Source: Patescibacteria group bacterium
Lineage (GTDB): Bacteria > Patescibacteriota > Patescibacteriia > Patescibacteriales > VMTK01
Direction of reading: 5' to 3'
Assembly: GCA_018896595.1 (NCBI GenBank)
Contig: JAHIME010000012.1
Location: 1-12,577 of the forward strand
Length of the DNA stretch: 12,577 bases
Below, piece by piece: positions 1 through 7,074 of this stretch (its first letter is position 1; each line of letters begins with the position of its first letter). The notes beneath the pieces were generated by a model. The model saw only the letters and a program-made list of their open reading frames with translations, had not been told where the DNA came from and did not search any database. The position numbers and the translations under genes are program-made.

Positions 1-1760
1 AAAAATATGAAATCCCGAATACTCAGGACGTAATTATTAAAGCAAAAAAATATTTAACAATATACAGGAGCGAGAGCAAAATCGCTTTGAATAATGGCGG
101 CGACAGCGTTAAATTATACCAGCCGCTGAAAGATGAGCCGTTGCAAGCGGTGAACTATGAAAAAGCGATTGAGGGATGGTCATATAATTTTGATTTACGC
201 CAAGATAAATGGGCATGGAGCGAAATAGCGACGCCCGGAAAAGAAAATATCATAAAAACAATCAACCATAAGCCAACAGCTGATTTTGACTGCCCGCAAG
301 AAATAACAGCCGGAGTTCCTGTTATTTTTGACAGCTCGGACACAATTGACGAAGACGGCGATGAACTGAAATATTTTTGGGATTTTGGCGACGGGATAAC
401 TAACAAATTGGCAAGCCCCGAACACACTTTTTTAAAGCAGGGCGCCTATACTGTAAAATTAACTGTGAGCGATGGAGAAAATAAAGTTGTGAAAGAAAAA
501 ATTATCAAGGTGGATGCTTTTAATCAAGGCCTAAATAATAAAAATGGCATTATTAATAGCGCCCAAGGGTTGGGCAAGATAATTATCAATGAATTTTTGC
601 CGAATACCGAAGGAGCTGACGCGGAAGAGGAATGGATTGAATTAAAAAACGCGGGAAGCGCGAAAATCAATTTGTTGAATTGGAAACTTGATGACAGCGA
701 AGGCGGCAGCAAGCCATATGCTTTTAAAAACGATTTGTGGCTGAACGCCGGCAAGTTTTTTACGGTTGAAAGAGTTGAAAGCGGACTGGCGTTAAACAAT
801 AACGCGGACGCGATCCGCTTGTTTAATGATTTAGACGAAATGATGGACGAAGTTGAATACGAAGCAACGGTTAAAGGCGCTTCTTACGCCCGCGGACAAA
901 ACAACAAATGGTTTTGGACAAATATTTTAACCCCGGGCGAAGAGAATATTATATCGGTTAATGAACTGGGAATTATGGATTATGAAACAGCTTGCGTAAA
1001 AAACGGCGATAAAATTAAAAAAGCAGGGCAAATTATTGAAACGACTTTGGAAAAAATAAAAGAATTTGAAGCCGGAGATTTAATCAAGGTAAAGGGCACA
1101 GTAGCGGTTGAGCCGGGGATTTTGGGCTCGCAATATTTTTACATTGTCGGCTCGCCCGGAATTCAAGTTTATAATTACAAAAAAGAATTTCCCGGTTTGC
1201 GCGTCGGCGATTATGTTGAAGTAAGCGGCGAGTTAAGCGCTGGCGCGGGCGAGCCCCGGCTTAAAACAAAACAAGCCGACGATATTAAAATACTCGCCCA
1301 TCGCGAACCGCCCGCGGCCAATGAATTAACTTGCGAAAAAATAAATGATGATTATGTCGGCCAATTAGCGCGAGTTACGGGCGAAGTAACCGGGAGAAAA
1401 AGTTCAATTGTTTACTTGGACGACGGCACTGATGAAATAATAGTTTACATAAAAAAAGCCACCGGCATCAATCCCGCCGGCATAAAAGAAGGCGAAAAAA
1501 TCGCTGTCACCGGCCTGATCGGACGCACTTCGTCAGGCGTCAGGATTATGCCGCGCTCGGCTGATGATATTGTAAAAAAAGATATTGAAAGCGCTGAAGC
1601 GGCCGGCCAAGTCTTGGGAGAAATAATGGCCGGCGACGAGTGGGAGGTCGCCAAGCGGGATAAAAAATTGGAATTATTCAAATATTTATTGCTGGTTGCC
1701 GGCGGCGCGATTATGGCGCTGGCCGGGCTGTTGATAAAAATAAAGCGGAAACCGGCTTGA
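1..1760 (+). CDS. Membrane-anchored LTD-PKD-LTD-OB-OB surface protein, 5' partial
   Basis: The reading frame is open from nt 3, so the gene runs off the left edge; the TTG at 87 is not its start. Translation upstream of 87 (ending in the motif SKIALNNGGDSVKLY) is the second half of a lamin-tail domain (LTD). In order: LTD end (nt 3-260, closing with WSEIATPGKENI), a PKD domain (about 267-512, with FWDFGDG and YTVKLTVSDG), a complete second LTD (about 573-953, INEFLPN, EEWIELKN, LNNNADAIRLF, LTPGEENI), two OB-like beta domains (about 1044-1295 with VKGTV and GDYVEVSGEL; about 1338-1577 with ARVTGEVTG, YLDDGTDE and AVTGLIGR), and a C-terminal membrane helix (about 1680-1737) followed by a short basic tail. 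The topology suggests an extracellular protein anchored by its C-terminus. PKD and LTD domains are adhesion or recognition modules, and LTD with OB also occurs in secreted nucleases of the ExeM type. No catalytic domain is visible in this part. The domain calls are sure; the function is not. Confidence 0.88.
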   Translation, partial: KYEIPNTQDVIIKAKKYLTIYRSESKIALNNGGDSVKLYQPLKDEPLQAVNYEKAIEGWSYNFDLRQDKWAWSEIATPGKENIIKTINHKPTADFDCPQEITAGVPVIFDSSDTIDEDGDELKYFWDFGDGITNKLASPEHTFLKQGAYTVKLTVSDGENKVVKEKIIKVDAFNQGLNNKNGIINSAQGLGKIIINEFLPNTEGADAEEEWIELKNAGSAKINLLNWKLDDSEGGSKPYAFKNDLWLNAGKFFTVERVESGLALNNNADAIRLFNDLDEMMDEVEYEATVKGASYARGQNNKWFWTNILTPGEENIISVNELGIMDYETACVKNGDKIKKAGQIIETTLEKIKEFEAGDLIKVKGTVAVEPGILGSQYFYIVGSPGIQVYNYKKEFPGLRVGDYVEVSGELSAGAGEPRLKTKQADDIKILAHREPPAANELTCEKINDDYVGQLARVTGEVTGRKSSIVYLDDGTDEIIVYIKKATGINPAGIKEGEKIAVTGLIGRTSSGVRIMPRSADDIVKKDIESAEAAGQVLGEIMAGDEWEVAKRDKKLELFKYLLLVAGGAIMALAGLLIKIKRKPA

Positions 1761-2104
1761 TTGATTGCATTTTAGATGCGAGGCTGAATGCGTTATAGTA
1801 ATTCAATTTTAATTTTGTTATAATGTAGATAAGTAAAATGCCGCCAATAAAAACAAGGTAATAGGACGATTAAATTTATTGGATGACAAAAATAAAAAAG
1901 AAAGGGGGGATTTTTTTATTGTTCTTGTTTATGAACACTTTAAAATAGTATGGTATACTTTTTCTAATCTAAAACTTTATATTTATCTTTTAAAGAATTA
2001 ACAAGCTTGCTATAGTGGGTCGAAATATCAAGTTTGAATAAAGGTCGAATTAATTTTCACTAAATCAAACTAAGTAAATTAATTTATAAATAATTTTACA
2101 TCTT
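1761..2104. other. 344-bp AT-rich intergenic region
   Basis: There is no convincing gene here. It holds two extended -10 matches, TGTTATAAT at 1816-1824 and TGGTATACT at 1951-1959, an inverted repeat TGTTC-N8-GAACA at 1920-1937 just before the second, and a 21-codon ORF at 1883-1948 (MTKIKKKG then a hydrophobic run) that resembles a bare signal-peptide start. I see no clear rho-independent terminator for the preceding gene. The region probably carries the promoter of the downstream protease pair. Confidence 0.5.
1951..1959 (+). promoter_or_regulatory. Candidate extended -10 promoter for the protease pair
   Basis: TGGTATACT matches the extended -10 pattern TGnTATAAT in all but one base. No good -35 lies 16-18 bp upstream, which is tolerated in extended -10 promoters. 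The inverted repeat TGTTC-N8-GAACA (1920-1937) lies over the -35 region and could be an operator. The leader to the ATG at 2105 would be about 140 nt. A TATAAA at 2085-2090 is an alternative closer to the start. Confidence 0.3.
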
Positions 2105-2656
2105 ATGTCTAAAATAAAAAATTTAATCATTATTAGCGCTTTATTTTGCTTAATTACCCCTGTCAGCGCATTGGCTTATTCGTACTCTGGTTACAAATGG
2201 TTTCAAACGCCTGGTACTATTCGCACAGTTGATATTGATCCAATTGGCAGAAATACCGCGGAAGAACTCGCTATTAGAAATTCAATGTCTTCATGGAGTA
2301 ATGCTGGAGCGAAATTTTATTATGTTGATACGACAACATCAGGAAATGATTTTGGATATTATTATGAAGTCTCTAATGATTTAGCAGTTAATCGAATTGA
2401 AATAAATTGGCTAGGATACATTACCAGGACTTATGTCAAAGTAAACACTTATCATCCTTGGGCGACAAATGGAGATGCTAATAGTTACGATTTTGAAAGT
2501 ATGGCAGCTCACGAGTTAGGTCACGGATTAAGGCTGCTTCATAGCAGCGATACGGCAGCAACTATGTATTATTCCATGTCAAGAGGTGAGACAAAAAAAA
2601 GAACGCTGGAAACAGATGACAAAAATGGCATTAAGTACATTTACGGTTCTTTATAA
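2105..2656 (+). CDS. Secreted matrixin-like zinc metalloprotease
   Basis: A 183-residue protein with a classical signal peptide (basic MSKIK, hydrophobic core to about residue 20, cleavage probably after ALA at 22-24), so it is exported. The mature part has the matrixin layout: zinc motif HELGHGLRLLH (H136, E137, H140, H146) and Met-turn TMYYSM with M154 exactly eight residues after the third His, then the closing helix DDKNGIKYIYG. By family it would be a zinc endopeptidase using E137 as the general base. It is small, with little beyond the catalytic domain and no recognisable propeptide or hemopexin domain. The metzincin consensus HExxHxxGxxH has Gly at position 8; here it is R143 (codon AGG), which is odd. 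No Shine-Dalgarno precedes the ATG. The next gene follows 24 bp later, so the two are probably co-transcribed. Matrixin-like family: confident; active enzyme: likely but not certain. Confidence 0.85.
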   Translation: MSKIKNLIIISALFCLITPVSALAYSYSGYKWFQTPGTIRTVDIDPIGRNTAEELAIRNSMSSWSNAGAKFYYVDTTTSGNDFGYYYEVSNDLAVNRIEINWLGYITRTYVKVNTYHPWATNGDANSYDFESMAAHELGHGLRLLHSSDTAATMYYSMSRGETKKRTLETDDKNGIKYIYGSL

Positions 2657-2680
2657 TTCTAAATAATTAACTAGACAAAT

Positions 2681-3244
2681 ATGAAAAAATTAATTTTACC
2701 AATGAGTCTGCTTGCAATCTTGGCTATTGTAATAACGGGGGCAGTATTTTTTATCCCAAAAGAAAAGAAGGTAAATTTAAGTTTACTGGTTGTGGAACAG
2801 GATATTACTTCTTTAACCAGAGATTCTGTGGCTATCGCGATTGGCACTATAAAGGATATTATCCCTGGCCATCTTGGCATGGATAACTCTGGAAACAAAA
2901 TTGTGTTTACTGATTATGTACTATTAGTAAAAAATGCAATAAAAGGAAATGTTGATGAAGAGGTTAAGATCAGAATAATAGGCGGCAGTGTTGGAGAAGG
3001 CAAAAATAAATTTAGTGTATTTGCTGAAGATGAGCCGGATTTTGTTAAGGGAGAAGAAGTTTTAGTTTTTCTATCAAAAAACTCCGGTGGATTTTTCGAT
3101 TTGCCTGTCGACTATTATGCTGTTGAAGGAAGATTTCAGGGCAAATACCAAATTGTCAATAATGAAGCAAGAAATCCTAAAGGAATTTTTAAATTAGATA
3201 AAGTTATGGACGAGATAAATTTAACACTACAATCACAGAAATAA
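2681..3244 (+). CDS. Membrane-anchored protein of unknown function, partner of the matrixin
   Basis: This encodes 187 residues. It begins MKKLILP followed by a hydrophobic helix (about residues 4-25) with no Cys lipobox, so it is an N-terminal anchor or an uncleaved signal. The rest is soluble and beta-rich: SVAIAIGTIKDI, then FTDYVLLVKNAIKG, then VKIRIIGGSVGEG, then VKGEEVLVFLSKNSGG, ending in a short amphipathic helix. The pattern 'source of GTV / TDY.....V...KG / V..GG..G / F..GE.VL.FL' recurs, to my recollection, in small secreted bacterial proteins, sometimes beside matrixin genes, but I know no proven function. It follows the protease by 24 bp with no promoter or SD visible and ends before a strong hairpin, so the two form a bicistron. 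A role as substrate, inhibitor or chaperone of the protease is inference only. It has no catalytic motif that I recognise. Confidence 0.8.
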   Translation: MKKLILPMSLLAILAIVITGAVFFIPKEKKVNLSLLVVEQDITSLTRDSVAIAIGTIKDIIPGHLGMDNSGNKIVFTDYVLLVKNAIKGNVDEEVKIRIIGGSVGEGKNKFSVFAEDEPDFVKGEEVLVFLSKNSGGFFDLPVDYYAVEGRFQGKYQIVNNEARNPKGIFKLDKVMDEINLTLQSQK

Positions 3245-3267
3245 ATAATTAAAGCAAGAGATAATCT

Positions 3268-3303
3268 ATTTTACCCACTTTTTTTGTGGGTGTTGGGTAA
3301 AAT
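3268..3303. repeat. Inverted repeat with two mutually exclusive hairpins
   Basis: The arms ATTTTACCCA (3268-3277) and TGGGTAAAAT (3294-3303) pair over 10 bp. Inside, ACCCAC (3273-3278) can instead pair with GTGGGT (3286-3291) around a T7 loop. The two structures share their 5' arm and cannot coexist. It sits just after the protease pair and just before the strong hairpin at 3305-3338. Confidence 0.6.
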
Positions 3304-3304
3304 A

Positions 3305-3338
3305 AAATTAAGGCGGGGGATTGCCCCCGCCTTAATTT
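3305..3338. terminator. Strong GC-rich hairpin ending the protease pair
   Basis: A perfect 15-bp stem (3305-3319 with 3324-3338) carries a core GGCGGGGG/CCCCCGCC and the four-base loop ATTG. It is flanked by A-rich sequence on the left, and the right arm ends in TTAATTT, but no long T-run follows. It probably ends the 2105-3244 transcript and insulates ftsK. Being a near-perfect palindrome, it could also stop transcription from the other side. Confidence 0.65.
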
Positions 3339-3391
3339 GTAGTAGTAATAATTTAACTAATTACTAGCGTCTTTTTTTTATAGTTAAAATA

Positions 3392-3400
3392 TGGTAAAAT
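3392..3400 (+). promoter_or_regulatory. Extended -10 placed for a leaderless ftsK transcript
   Basis: TGGTAAAAT fits the extended -10 TGnTATAAT with one mismatch. The hexamer TAAAAT (3395-3400) ends six bases before the ATG at 3407, so a transcript starting seven bases downstream of the hexamer would begin at the ATG itself. No SD is present in this gap. No TTGACA-like -35 is visible, only a T-run at 3372-3379. Confidence 0.45.
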
Positions 3401-3406
3401 ATTTTT

Positions 3407-5767
3407 ATGGCAAGAAAAAGAAAATTTAAAAGAAATCCGCTGGATTATATCGCTTTACCCAGCATGAATTTAGACCCTGACATAAAAAGGGGTATTTTTA
3501 TTGTGCTAATATTAGCTCTTGGCGCCATCAGCCTGCTTAGCTTATTTGATTTGGCGGGCGGTTTGGGAGTTTATTTAGAAAAAGGCATAATGCTTGCTTT
3601 CGGCTGGGGCAAATGGCTTTTCCCCTTTATCCTGCTGGCGCTCGGATTTGCTCTTTACAGCGAAGACAGGTTTGAAATCAGAGGCGCGAATTATTTGGGC
3701 TTATTTTTGTTTATTTTATCTTTCCATTCCTTGTTGCAGTTATTTGTCGCGCAAGACCAATGGCAACCAAGCATTCACGCGGGCGCCGGCGGCGGCTATA
3801 TCGGCTTATTTTTAGCTTCAGGACTGACAAAATTAATGGGGTTTTGGGCAAGTTTGATTGTAGCGATTTGCTTAATGCTAATCTCTTTGATGTTGATGTT
3901 CAACGCGTCGCTGGCCGGATTAATAGGGCGTGAAAGCTTGTTTGCTAAATTGCTGTACCCGATTAATTTTATTTTTAATAAAATTTTCCGAAGAGGCGAA
4001 GGAGAAATAGAAGATGGCGCGGAAGAAGAGGATGAGGAGGAAAAAGGCGAGGAAGAGGAAACAGATGAAGATGAGAACGATGAAGAAGATGTCGGTTTTA
4101 ACAGCCGCAAAATTAAAGCCGAGCCGGCCGCGGCGCTGGAAGCTCGGACCGAAAGCTCGGGCTGGAAGCCGACTCATATTAAAATTGACCTGCCGCTGGA
4201 TTTATTAAACGGCAAAATCGGCAAACCGACCAGCGGAGACATAAAAACCAATCTATTGGTAATACAAAAAACTTTGGAAAATTTCGGCATTCCGGTTGAA
4301 ATGGGAAATGTAAGCGTCGGTCCCACTATCACGCAATATACTTTAAAGCCGGCTGAAGGAATAAAATTATCCCGCATCACGGGATTAAACAATGATTTGT
4401 CTTTATCTTTGGCGGCCCATCCTATCAGAATTGAGGCGCCAATACCCGGAAAATCATTAGTCGGCATTGAAGTTCCCAACCAGGCAAAAGCCATTGTAAG
4501 CTTAAAAGAGGTTTTATCGGATAAAAGCTTTAAAGAAAGAAAAAGCAATTTGACCATTGCTTTGGGCAAAGATGTTTCAGGCAAAGCTTGGTTTGACGAT
4601 TTGGGCAAAATGCCGCATTTGCTGGTGGCGGGCGCGACCGGCTCCGGCAAATCGGTAATGCTTAATTCCGTTATCGTAAGCCTGCTTTACCAGAATAATC
4701 CCGACGATCTGCGCTTTATTATGGTTGACCCTAAAAGAGTTGAATTGTTGGTTTATAACGGCATTCCTCATCTCTTAACCCCGGTTATAACCGATGTGGG
4801 GAAAACAATTAACGCTTTAAAATGGTGCTTGAATGAAATGGACCGCCGCTTTGAAATGCTGTCCAAATATGGCAAAAGAAATATTGAGGATTACAATAAA
4901 ACCGTTGCGGGCAACGGCAACGGCGAAGCGGGAAAAATTCCTTACATTATTTTTGTTATTGATGAGCTGGCTGATTTAATGGTGGCGGCCGCCCGCGATA
5001 TTGAAGCGGGCATTATCCGCTTGGCGCAAATGGCCAGAGCCGTTGGCATTCATCTGGTTCTGGCTACCCAGCGCCCGAGCGTTGATGTCATCACCGGACT
5101 GATTAAAGCCAATATGCCGGCGCGCATCGCTTTTTCCGTCGCGTCAAGCGTTGATTCACGGACAATTTTAGATACTATGGGCGCGGAAAAATTATTAGGC
5201 CGCGGCGATATGCTTTTTATTACCGCGGAATTGTCAAAGCCGAAGCGTCTGCAAGGCGCTTTTGTAAGCGACAACGAAATTAAAAAAGTCGTCCGCTACA
5301 TTAAAGAAAAAAGCGGGGAAACCGATTATATCCGGGATATCGTGGAAAAACAAAAAGTCAGGGGCATTTCCGGCTTCGGTTTAAACGGCGGCGGTGATGA
5401 CAATGATGATGAGTTGCTTGAAGAGGCCAAAGAAATGGTAATTAATATGGACAGGGCATCCGCCTCGTTGCTGCAGCGCCGCCTGCGCATCGGTTACGCC
5501 AGAGCCGCCCGCCTGCTTGATTTACTGGAAGAAGCGGGAGTGGTCGGCCCCGGCCAAGGGGCTAAGCCAAGGGAAATCTTGATTACCAGAGAACAATATG
5601 ATAATATGATTAACCAAGGCATTAGCGGCGTAAATTTGCATAAACAGGAAGAATCGGAGGCCCCTGATGAATATTTAGATTCAGAAGAGGAAGAGGAAGA
5701 AGATGATGAAGATGAGGAGGAAGACGGGAAAAACGAAGAAGAAGAGGGTAAATATTTCGCGAAATAA
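3407..5767 (+). CDS. ftsK: FtsK/SpoIIIE DNA translocase
   Basis: A 786-residue septal ATPase that pumps chromosomal DNA during division. The N-terminus (MARKRKFKRN) is basic, then come about four membrane helices (roughly 28-48, 65-84, 96-115, 144-166). Next is a highly acidic linker (198-228, 23 of 31 residues Asp or Glu). The alpha part of the motor follows (about 258-360), then the RecA-like beta part with Walker A GATGSGKS (409-416), Walker B IIFVIDE (514-520) and the conserved LATQRPSVDVITG and DSRTILD blocks. The gamma winged helix, which in the family reads KOPS/SRS-type DNA signals, is at about 668-727 (SLLQRRLRIGYARAARLLD). A second acidic tail ends the protein (760-780, 18 of 21 acidic). 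The linker in model FtsK proteins is usually Pro/Gln-rich, so the two acidic segments are unusual. It heads the cluster that continues to gyrA; the next gene is 32 bp away. Confidence 0.97.
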   Translation: MARKRKFKRNPLDYIALPSMNLDPDIKRGIFIVLILALGAISLLSLFDLAGGLGVYLEKGIMLAFGWGKWLFPFILLALGFALYSEDRFEIRGANYLGLFLFILSFHSLLQLFVAQDQWQPSIHAGAGGGYIGLFLASGLTKLMGFWASLIVAICLMLISLMLMFNASLAGLIGRESLFAKLLYPINFIFNKIFRRGEGEIEDGAEEEDEEEKGEEEETDEDENDEEDVGFNSRKIKAEPAAALEARTESSGWKPTHIKIDLPLDLLNGKIGKPTSGDIKTNLLVIQKTLENFGIPVEMGNVSVGPTITQYTLKPAEGIKLSRITGLNNDLSLSLAAHPIRIEAPIPGKSLVGIEVPNQAKAIVSLKEVLSDKSFKERKSNLTIALGKDVSGKAWFDDLGKMPHLLVAGATGSGKSVMLNSVIVSLLYQNNPDDLRFIMVDPKRVELLVYNGIPHLLTPVITDVGKTINALKWCLNEMDRRFEMLSKYGKRNIEDYNKTVAGNGNGEAGKIPYIIFVIDELADLMVAAARDIEAGIIRLAQMARAVGIHLVLATQRPSVDVITGLIKANMPARIAFSVASSVDSRTILDTMGAEKLLGRGDMLFITAELSKPKRLQGAFVSDNEIKKVVRYIKEKSGETDYIRDIVEKQKVRGISGFGLNGGGDDNDDELLEEAKEMVINMDRASASLLQRRLRIGYARAARLLDLLEEAGVVGPGQGAKPREILITREQYDNMINQGISGVNLHKQEESEAPDEYLDSEEEEEEDDEDEEEDGKNEEEEGKYFAK

Positions 5768-5799
5768 CTAATAAACTTCTAAAATATAAATTAAACTTT

Positions 5800-6444
5800 A
5801 TGATTATAACATGGCTTGGCCATTCATGCTTTAAAATTCAAGACAAAACCGGATCCGAAGCTATAACGGTTGTAACGGATCCTTTTGATAAATCCATCGG
5901 GCTTAAAGTCCCGAGCTTTGAAGCGGACATAATAACAGTAAGCCACAATCATAATGACCATAACAACACGGGCGCTATCCGCGGCAACCCTTTTATTATA
6001 AAAAACGCCGGCGAATATGATGTCAAAGGCGTGTTTATTGAAGGCGCGGAAACTTATCATGACGAAAAAGAGGGGGCGGAAAGAGGCAAAAACATAATTT
6101 ACCGCATTGATATTGATGATATATCCGTGGCCCATTTAGGCGATTTGGGGCACATTTTGGACGCGAAGCAATTAGGAAAATTGGAAGGAACGGATGTCTT
6201 GCTGATTCCGGTTGGCGGAATTTTTACTCTTGATGCCAAAAAAGCCGTGGAAGTTGTGTCGCAAATTGAACCGCGCATTGTAATCCCGATGCATTACAAG
6301 ACGCCGGGATTAAAAATTGATCTTAAAGCAGTTGATGAATTTATTAAAGAATTGGGCCTTAAGCCGACTTACGAGGAAAAACTGAAAATCAGCAAGAAGG
6401 ATTTGCCGGCCGAGGAAATGGAGCTGGTGATATTGAAAATATAA
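5800..6444 (+). CDS. UlaG-like metallo-beta-lactamase-fold hydrolase
   Basis: A 214-residue cytoplasmic protein with the small metallo-beta-lactamase fold of the COG2220 / UPF0173 type. Visible metal ligands are H8 in WLGHSCF, the motif SHNHNDH (H49, H51, D53, H54), H112 or H118 in AHLGDLGH with D115, and H165 in IPMHYKT. The family includes L-ascorbate-6-phosphate lactonase (UlaG) and many uncharacterised metal-dependent hydrolases; the substrate cannot be read from the sequence. It lacks the signal peptide and long loops of true beta-lactamases, so a resistance role is unlikely. It is complete, close to the usual 210-240 residues. It starts 32 bp after ftsK with no SD; a TATAAA at 5785-5790 could give it its own start close to the ATG. 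The next gene begins 9 bp after its stop, indicating an operon. Confidence 0.9.
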   Translation: MIITWLGHSCFKIQDKTGSEAITVVTDPFDKSIGLKVPSFEADIITVSHNHNDHNNTGAIRGNPFIIKNAGEYDVKGVFIEGAETYHDEKEGAERGKNIIYRIDIDDISVAHLGDLGHILDAKQLGKLEGTDVLLIPVGGIFTLDAKKAVEVVSQIEPRIVIPMHYKTPGLKIDLKAVDEFIKELGLKPTYEEKLKISKKDLPAEEMELVILKI

Positions 6445-6453
6445 AATTTTTAT

Positions 6454-7044
6454 ATGCCGAAAAAAACAAAAAAAATTATTTTACCGGTGAGGGTAAAAAG
6501 TCCGGCGACAAACCCCATTAGATATAAAAAATTATCTAACGGGGCAAACCGAGCAACGGAATTAACGGAAAAAAAAACAGAAATTAATGCCGGCGGAAAA
6601 ATCACCCTGATAGAAAAACAGAATGAGCGGAAACAAGCGCCGGCGCATATTGACAGCGCAAAAGCTGAACGGGAAAAAGGGCTGATTATGTATACGGGCA
6701 TCGCATTTTTTATGATTTTAATAATCAGCGTCTGGATTTTTAATATGAAAAGCGTCTTTAAATCCACTAAAGCCAAGACGGGCGATAACACGGCGCAGGC
6801 GCAGTTAAACGAAATTACCGATGAATTCAGCAAGAATATGGAACAAATAAAAGAAGGGCTCAAGGAAATTAAATCGCTTGAAAAAAATTCATCGGCTCAA
6901 AATGAAACTTCATTAAAAGACAGCGCCGAAAAAATTAATCCGGATGAAATTGAAAAATTGAAGGAAAAATTGGAAGAACTGGGGAATGGCGCCGCAATGA
7001 ATAAAGAACAAGCGTCAAGCACGGATAATATACAAAGTAATTAA
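6454..7044 (+). CDS. Single-pass membrane protein with coiled coil, unknown function
   Basis: Not recognised as a named family. The 196 residues show a basic N-terminal region (1-75, with PKKTKKIILPVRVK), one membrane helix (about 77-97, MYTGIAFFMILIISVWIF) and a C-terminal part rich in Glu, Lys, Asn and Ser with heptad-like helices (about 112-145 and 160-180). The charge on the N-side suggests that the tail lies outside the membrane and the basic part inside, where it could touch nucleic acid or ribosomes; this is inference. It follows the hydrolase by 9 bp and precedes gyrA by 30 bp, all on one strand, so it belongs to the ftsK-gyrA cluster. The start ATG at 6454 gives a sensible basic start, without an SD. 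It has no enzymatic motif. Confidence 0.8.
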   Translation: MPKKTKKIILPVRVKSPATNPIRYKKLSNGANRATELTEKKTEINAGGKITLIEKQNERKQAPAHIDSAKAEREKGLIMYTGIAFFMILIISVWIFNMKSVFKSTKAKTGDNTAQAQLNEITDEFSKNMEQIKEGLKEIKSLEKNSSAQNETSLKDSAEKINPDEIEKLKEKLEELGNGAAMNKEQASSTDNIQSN

Positions 7045-7074
7045 TAATTACAAATTTTTAATTTCCAATATACT

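Noticed and set aside
87..89. TTG at 87 as the start of the first gene
   Set aside because: The frame continues upstream to the window edge and encodes the first half of a recognisable LTD end, so the gene is truncated rather than starting here.
1758..1760. TGA recoded to Gly as in SR1/Gracilibacteria
   Set aside because: The TGA follows a complete TM and basic tail, and the frame beyond it shows no protein-like sequence.
1767..1791. GCATT...AATGC inverted repeat as terminator of the first gene
   Set aside because: The arms are five bases with a mostly unpaired interior and no T-run follows.
3796..4177. Long antisense open frames opposite the acidic linker of ftsK
   Set aside because: They are Ser/Phe-rich mirror images of the GAG/GAA-rich coding strand and have no family features.
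4014..4208. Lys/Arg-rich 64-codon frame inside ftsK
   Set aside because: It is the out-of-frame reading of the GAA/GAG tract that encodes the acidic linker; the FtsK frame is intact throughout.
5800..6444. Antibiotic-inactivating beta-lactamase
   Set aside because: It lacks a signal peptide and the class B beta-lactamase loops, and matches the cytoplasmic UlaG-like subgroup.
7069..7074. TATACT as a promoter of gyrA
   Set aside because: It touches the ATG, leaving no room for a transcription start before the start codon.
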